64,000 nucleotides of DNA from Victivallales bacterium. GTDB lineage: Bacteria > Verrucomicrobiota > Lentisphaeria > Oligosphaerales > Oligosphaeraceae. Of the stretch, positions 60,112-64,000 are shown piece by piece. The notes under the pieces are model-generated. The model made no database searches and was not told the DNA's origin. It saw nothing but the letters and a program-made list of their open reading frames with translations. The stretch's first letter is position 1; every line of letters starts with the position of its first letter. Made by a program: the position numbers and the translations under genes. The stretch lies in the NCBI GenBank assembly GCA_017417585.1, contig JAFPYX010000067.1, positions 43,567-107,566 of the forward strand, written 5' to 3'.

Positions 60112-60855
60112 GTGAAGCGATTTTCCTCGGAAAGATTAACCCTCCTTTGCTGCGGCGCAGGCAGTCTGGTGCTGTTGGCGTTGCCTTTGGCATGGAGTGC
60201 CTGGCGAACTCCGTTGCCTTTGGCGATGCATTCGTCCGTTGCAAAGCCGCCGATTCAGATTCGCTTGACAGGAGTCTCGCAGGAAAAACCATCGCGGAAG
60301 CCAGATGGCCAGGCAAGCGATGAGCCGTTAACTAATGCGGTGACACTACGGCATTTGACAAAATCAGCTGTTATGTTCGATGATTTAACGCCTCCGGTGG
60401 AGGCTATATTGGCGACGCTCCCGGCGGATATACGATCATTGGACACCAGGAGAACTGCATCGGTTTCCGAAGGCCAGGCCGCTGACGAGAACGCCTCGCA
60501 AGTAGCAATCATCGAGCTGGAGATGGAGAATGGGTATGGTTCAACTGATGTTTCGGCTGGCATTTTGAGTGAAGGCGACGCGGACACGCCACCCCAATTA
60601 CTAGTGCCGCTCGAGCCTGTTTATCCGGAGCGTGCCAGGTTGCGAAATATCACTGGTGAGGTGCGGATGGAGTTCGTGGTGGATAGTCGGGGAAGGGCAA
60701 ACGAGGTGGTGATTCTGGATGCTACGCCATCAGGTTATTTTGAAGAAGCTGCTCGAACTGCCATCTCCCGGGCTCGTTTTATTCCCGCACGTAAAGACGG
60801 TCAGGCGGTTTCCTGCCGCCATTGTGTAACCATCTATTTCCAGTTGAAAGACTAA
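60112..60855 (+). CDS. TonB-like energy transducer
   Basis: A 247-residue protein from a GTG at 60112. The N-terminal helix (LTLLCCGAGSLVLLALPLAW) anchors it in the inner membrane. A variable periplasmic span follows, less proline-rich than in classic TonB. The C-terminal 85 residues are the TonB_C domain: EPVYPERARLRNITGEVRME, FVVDSRGRANEVVILDATPS and RTAISRARFIPARKDGQAVS. It would transmit the proton-motive force to outer-membrane receptors. No exbB or exbD gene is in the window. Confidence 0.85.
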   Translation: MKRFSSERLTLLCCGAGSLVLLALPLAWSAWRTPLPLAMHSSVAKPPIQIRLTGVSQEKPSRKPDGQASDEPLTNAVTLRHLTKSAVMFDDLTPPVEAILATLPADIRSLDTRRTASVSEGQAADENASQVAIIELEMENGYGSTDVSAGILSEGDADTPPQLLVPLEPVYPERARLRNITGEVRMEFVVDSRGRANEVVILDATPSGYFEEAARTAISRARFIPARKDGQAVSCRHCVTIYFQLKD

Positions 60856-61200
60856 TGGGGTCTTGGAACTATTGCCGTTCCTGCGAGGGGTAGCGCCATC
60901 CGGGTATTCCGGTCTGGCAGTCGTACTTCCGGCGCGACATCATGTTTTTGCCGCGATTTCACGTGTGATGATTTCAACGATTGCATTCATCTTTTCAATA
61001 CTTGGGTTGGTTTACCTGTCGGGGATACTGCCCCGTTTGCGATGACTTTCTATTGTATAATATACTTTATTAGAATGACTTACATATTTCAATGGAAACA
61101 ACCATGTGTTTCCGAAGAACAGGCATTCAGTCAGAAAAGACATGCTAAAGAATGTCTGTGCGGCAACCGTCATTTTTCTATATTCCATTCAACCTCTTAA

Positions 61201-61576
61201 TTGGAGAAGCATGATTTTATTGGCAATACGGAAACCATTCCATGGAAGTGCATTGTTGAAGCCAATGGGGCGGAGCAGCTTCAGACGAATGCGATTGTTA
61301 ATGCGCACCAGGCGACCAGTAGCATCACCTCCTGGGTTGCCGATCCGTATATGCCTACGGAACGGCGGTGGTTCAAGGAGCATACAACTTGCTGATGTTA
61401 CTGATACGGATGTTACGAAACTGGAGATTGCCTTGGAGCGGTTTTATGTCTTGATGCGCGCGGGCATGTGGATGAGTATCATTTTGATTGGTGTCATCGT
61501 CGGTCTTGCCCTGCTGTTGATATTTGCATGGTCGGTCCGTCGGGAAAAAGCGGACGAGCCGAAACAAGAGGACTAA
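61201..61576 (+). pseudogene. Small one-TM gene with apparent frameshift near 61380-61395
   Basis: Two frames each look coding on one side only. From 61201 to 61395 one frame reads PWKCIVEANGAEQLQTNAIV and VADPYMPTERRWFKEH, then stops. From about 61380 the other frame continues QLADVTDTDVTKLEIALERF, a membrane helix (MSIILIGVIVGLALLLIFAW) and a charged tail. In the first part that other frame is Arg/Pro-rich nonsense. A single-base slip would join them into a protein of about 125 residues. Sequencing error, pseudogene or programmed frameshift cannot be separated here. The true start is unclear (TTG at 61201 is possible). Confidence 0.4.
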
Positions 61577-61647
61577 AGTACATTATATTTAAAGTCCTTT
61601 CGGTTGAAACGAGACGGTCTCGTTGTGGTTTTCTCTCACGAACTCTG

Positions 61648-62934
61648 ATGCAATTTTTCTGGCAGCCATATTTGCCCTACAATGCAGTCTCGTGCCGATA
61701 CAGTGAGATTGGCACGAAGGGGCGAAACCGCCGTTTTTTCGTGGAGCGACTGACCACGGCGTTGCATCGCCGGCTGGCAAAGTGGTTTGGGAATCCACGC
61801 TTTGTGCTCGAGGAAGGGCGCATCTTCATGATGCCAGAGGGCAGAGATGCGGTTTTGACTCCTGAGCAGCTTTCGGCGCTTCGGGCGGAGATGCCAGGTC
61901 TGCCAGGCATCGCGTCGGTTTCGCCGGGCTTCCTGCTGGAACCCGAACTGCCGGCGCTGGAGACGTGCATTCTGGAGACTTTCCCGAAGGTTTACGAGGC
62001 CTTTGTGGCGAATTTCCCCGCCGCCGAACGCACCTACAGCATGCGCGTGAACCGCAGCGTCAAGACCTTTCCGATGCGGTCGGCGGAACTCGAACGCCAC
62101 TTTGCCGAGAAGCTTTTGCCAGGCTGCGGCCTGACGCTGGATCTGCGCAACGCCAATCTCTGCATCGAGGTGGATATCCGCGCCAAACGTGCGTTCGTGG
62201 ATTTTGAGCGCATCGAAGGACCTGGCGGTCTGCCCACTGGCAGCGCAGGCGGCGTGCTGGCCTTGCTTTCCGGTGGCTTCGATTCACCAGTCGCCTGCTA
62301 CGAAATGATGCGGCGTGGCTGCAATGTCGATTTCATCACCTTCCATAGTTCGCCTTACACACCGCCCGCCGCAATCACCAAGGTCTGTGGCATTGTGCGA
62401 AAACTCAACGAGTTCCAGAAGCGCGGACGATTTGTGGCGGTAAACCTTCTGCCGGTGCAGAAGGCAATTCGCGATGCCTGCGAGGACCGTCACCGCACGG
62501 TGCTCTACCGCCGTTGCATGACTCGTCTGGCGACGGTAGTAGCGCGTCACTTTGAGGATCAGGCACTAGTTACAGGCGACAACCTCGGACAGGTTGCCAG
62601 CCAGACGCTGGCGAACCTGGATGTCATCAGCCGAGCCACCCCGATGCTCATTCTTCGACCGCTGTTGACCTACGACAAGCTGGATATCATGCGTTCTGCG
62701 GAGCGCATCGGGACTGCCGAGCTCTCATTGGAGAAGGTCCCGGATTCCTGCACGGTCTTCGCGCCTCAGAATCCCGCGACCAATGCGCATCTTGATGCGA
62801 TCCTGGCGGACGAGGCGAAGCTCAATCTCCAGGAACTCCTGCGAGAATGCCTCCGCAACACGGTGATCATGAATGCACTTAACTACAACGAGCATCCTTT
62901 CGTTGAATTACTGGAGCAGGAACTTCCACTGTGA
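61648..62934 (+). CDS. thiI: tRNA 4-thiouridine synthetase ThiI
   Basis: About 428 residues from the ATG at 61648 (MQFFWQPYLPYNAVSCRYSE). A ferredoxin-like N-terminal region and THUMP domain cover about 1-170 (SCRYSEIGTKGRNRRFFVER, RTYSMRVNRSVKTFPMRSAE). The PP-loop ATPase is LALLSGGFDSPVACYEMMRR near 205, with VTGDNLGQVASQTLANLDVI later. It adds sulfur at U8 of tRNA and supplies sulfur for thiamine in some bacteria. There is no C-terminal rhodanese domain, so a separate sulfur carrier is needed. The open frame extends upstream but the family N-terminus fits 61648. It overlaps rlmN by one base. Confidence 0.94.
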   Translation: MQFFWQPYLPYNAVSCRYSEIGTKGRNRRFFVERLTTALHRRLAKWFGNPRFVLEEGRIFMMPEGRDAVLTPEQLSALRAEMPGLPGIASVSPGFLLEPELPALETCILETFPKVYEAFVANFPAAERTYSMRVNRSVKTFPMRSAELERHFAEKLLPGCGLTLDLRNANLCIEVDIRAKRAFVDFERIEGPGGLPTGSAGGVLALLSGGFDSPVACYEMMRRGCNVDFITFHSSPYTPPAAITKVCGIVRKLNEFQKRGRFVAVNLLPVQKAIRDACEDRHRTVLYRRCMTRLATVVARHFEDQALVTGDNLGQVASQTLANLDVISRATPMLILRPLLTYDKLDIMRSAERIGTAELSLEKVPDSCTVFAPQNPATNAHLDAILADEAKLNLQELLRECLRNTVIMNALNYNEHPFVELLEQELPL

Positions 62935-63977
62935 TGAGAAGTCTTAAGGACATCTCCAATGAAGAATTGCTGAATCTCCTGAAGAGCTGGAATCAGCCCG
63001 CCTTCCGCGCCAAGCAGATTCGCGCCTGGCTTTATGGTCCGCGCTTCGCCGCCAGCTACGACGAGATGGCGAATCTGCCTGCCAGCCTGCGAGAGAAACT
63101 CGCCGGTGGGGTTGCGCCGTTTGCGCTGAATGTGGTGCAGACCTTCACCGATCCTCAAGACGGCACGATCAAATGGCTTTCGGAACTTCAGGACGGCAAT
63201 ACCATCGAAACGGTGCTGATCCGCGTGCCGCAACGCACCACGGTCTGCGTTTCCACACAGGTCGGCTGCGCGGTGCGATGCGTCTTCTGCGCCAGCGGCC
63301 GCTACGGGCTGGTTCGCGATCTGACCAAGGCCGAAATCATCGACCAGGTGATGCTTGCCTGCCGAGAGCTTGGCAAACGGGTGGACAACGTGGTGGTGAT
63401 GGGCATGGGCGAACCGCTGATGAACCTGGACAGCCTCGTTGCCGCGCTGGACGAGTTGGGCAGCCCCGAGACCATCGACCTGGGCAACCGCCATGTGACC
63501 ATCTCCACCAGTGGCATCGTGCCGGGCATCCGACGACTGGCGGAACTGCGTCGTCCTTGGAACCTGGCGCTCTCGCTCCATGCGGTCACGGATGAAGAGC
63601 GCGCCCGCATCATTCCCACCGAGCACCGCTACCCGCTGGAGGAGATTTTCGAGGCCTGCGAATACCATCGCACTCTCACCAACCGGATGCTTACGCTGGA
63701 ATACGCGCTCATCGATGGGCGCAATGACAACCACGCAACTTTGGAACGACTTGCCTCCATTGCGCACCGTCTTCGCGCAAAGGTGAATTTGATTCCCTGC
63801 AACCCGAATGCGAGCAACTGCAAGTCGCCGGGAGTGCGACGTTGCCGCGAGGCGCTCGCTTTCTTGGAGCAGTCCGGTATCCAGGCGAGCTTGCGCATTA
63901 GCCATGGTCAGAACATTCTGGCTGCCTGCGGTCAACTGCGGCAGAAGAGGTCCGAGGTTAGAGGTCCGAGGCCCTAA
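62934..63977 (+). CDS. rlmN: Dual-specificity 23S rRNA/tRNA adenine-C2 methyltransferase RlmN
   Basis: About 347 residues from the ATG at 62934, sharing one base with the thiI stop (TGATG). A radical SAM enzyme that methylates A2503 of 23S rRNA and A37 of some tRNAs. The iron-sulfur site is CAVRCVFC (CxxxCxxC). VVMGMGEPLMNLDSL, STSGIVPGIRRLAEL, LALSLHAVTDEERARIIP and VNLIPCNPNAS are typical. The second catalytic Cys lies in HGQNILAACGQLR near 338. The last nine residues (KRSEVRGPRP) and the stop codon come from a heptamer repeat, so the C-terminus has probably been extended. An alternative GTG at 62931 exists. Confidence 0.95.
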   Translation: MRSLKDISNEELLNLLKSWNQPAFRAKQIRAWLYGPRFAASYDEMANLPASLREKLAGGVAPFALNVVQTFTDPQDGTIKWLSELQDGNTIETVLIRVPQRTTVCVSTQVGCAVRCVFCASGRYGLVRDLTKAEIIDQVMLACRELGKRVDNVVVMGMGEPLMNLDSLVAALDELGSPETIDLGNRHVTISTSGIVPGIRRLAELRRPWNLALSLHAVTDEERARIIPTEHRYPLEEIFEACEYHRTLTNRMLTLEYALIDGRNDNHATLERLASIAHRLRAKVNLIPCNPNASNCKSPGVRRCREALAFLEQSGIQASLRISHGQNILAACGQLRQKRSEVRGPRP

Positions 63978-63990
63978 GAGTCTGAGATCT
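63944..63990. repeat. Heptameric short tandem repeat covering the rlmN stop
   Basis: GAGGTCC/GAGGTTA units with a 7-bp period run from the last rlmN codons past its TAA. Closely similar to the repeat at 21848-21890. Confidence 0.75.
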
Positions 63991-64000
63991 GAGAACCGAG

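Noticed and set aside
60863..61045. 60-codon frame with one hydrophobic stretch after the TonB-like gene
   Set aside because: Short, no ribosome-binding site, and the hydrophobic part alone is not enough support.
1..64000. CRISPR array
   Set aside because: No series of equal-length repeats with unique spacers; the repeats present are tandem or paired, and no cas gene is seen.
1..64000. Insertion sequence, integrase or transposase
   Set aside because: No transposase or integrase motif in any frame; paired repeats at 22891 and 55161 lack a coding element between them.

Overview
The window reads as chromosomal DNA of a Gram-negative bacterium of the PVC superphylum, most probably Lentisphaerota (Victivallales/Oligosphaerales-like). 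The pointers are mixed in kind. Seen directly are an excisionase-type HTH fused to a PTS EIIA domain, a solute-binding protein fused to its permease, a MalG-type permease with a very large extracytoplasmic loop, a protein with the pseudopilin-type C-terminal core common in planctomycetes and Lentisphaerae, secreted proline-rich and C25-peptidase proteins, and a TonB-like protein. The phylum name is inference; no rRNA gene is present.

Layout. 0-7 kb: membrane protein, archaeal-type IMP cyclohydrolase (PurO), aroQ-accB-accC, an Asp23/AmaP-like envelope-stress pair, an HTH-EIIA regulator and truA. 7-22.5 kb, all minus strand: a four-TM protein, an ORF6N/HKD protein, holB-tmk, a 1570-residue DUF4011-type helicase-nuclease, a TPR lipoprotein/secreted protein, a tiny bS22/AURKAIP1-like protein missed by length filters, mnmA, a C25 (gingipain-like) peptidase and a Nudix hydrolase. 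23-35 kb, plus strand: tRNA-Lys, rpmB, rpe, a PpiD-like foldase, a two-gene ABC sugar transporter without an ATPase gene, a complete TRAP transporter (dctPQM) and tRNA-Gln. 35.7-44.4 kb: mreB, a secreted nuclease, a sigma-70 factor, a proline-rich thioredoxin-fold protein, rpsO-pnp-rpmE-prfA. 44.5-51 kb: a secreted transglutaminase-like protein, a MATE exporter and a GH42-like glycosidase. 51-57 kb: a gene-sparse block of zinc-ribbon membrane proteins, a YiiX-like papain-fold enzyme and a pseudopilin-core protein, with several noncoding repeats. 57-64 kb: RRM protein, SUI1/YciH, CpXC protein, trxA-trxB, TonB-like protein, a frameshifted small gene, thiI and rlmN.

How the genes fit together. 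Most of the window is housekeeping: translation and tRNA modification (truA, mnmA, thiI, rlmN, rpmB, rpsO, rpmE, prfA), fatty-acid precursor supply (accBC), replication (holB, tmk) and redox (trxAB). The accessory theme is scavenging of polysaccharide or protein polymers: secreted peptidase, transglutaminase-like protein, glycosidase, sugar ABC transporter and TRAP transporter.

The most unusual structure is at DNA level. Many gene junctions carry degenerate short tandem repeats, mostly of period 7 and sometimes 9-10, each with a different unit, similar in style to cyanobacterial STRR sequences. Several run into coding ends or linkers. At protein level the best leads are repeated glycosidase-like segments inside the permease loop, a C-terminal module shared by the C25 peptidase and the transglutaminase protein, and an ORF6N-HKD protein whose linker is made of palindromic repeats.
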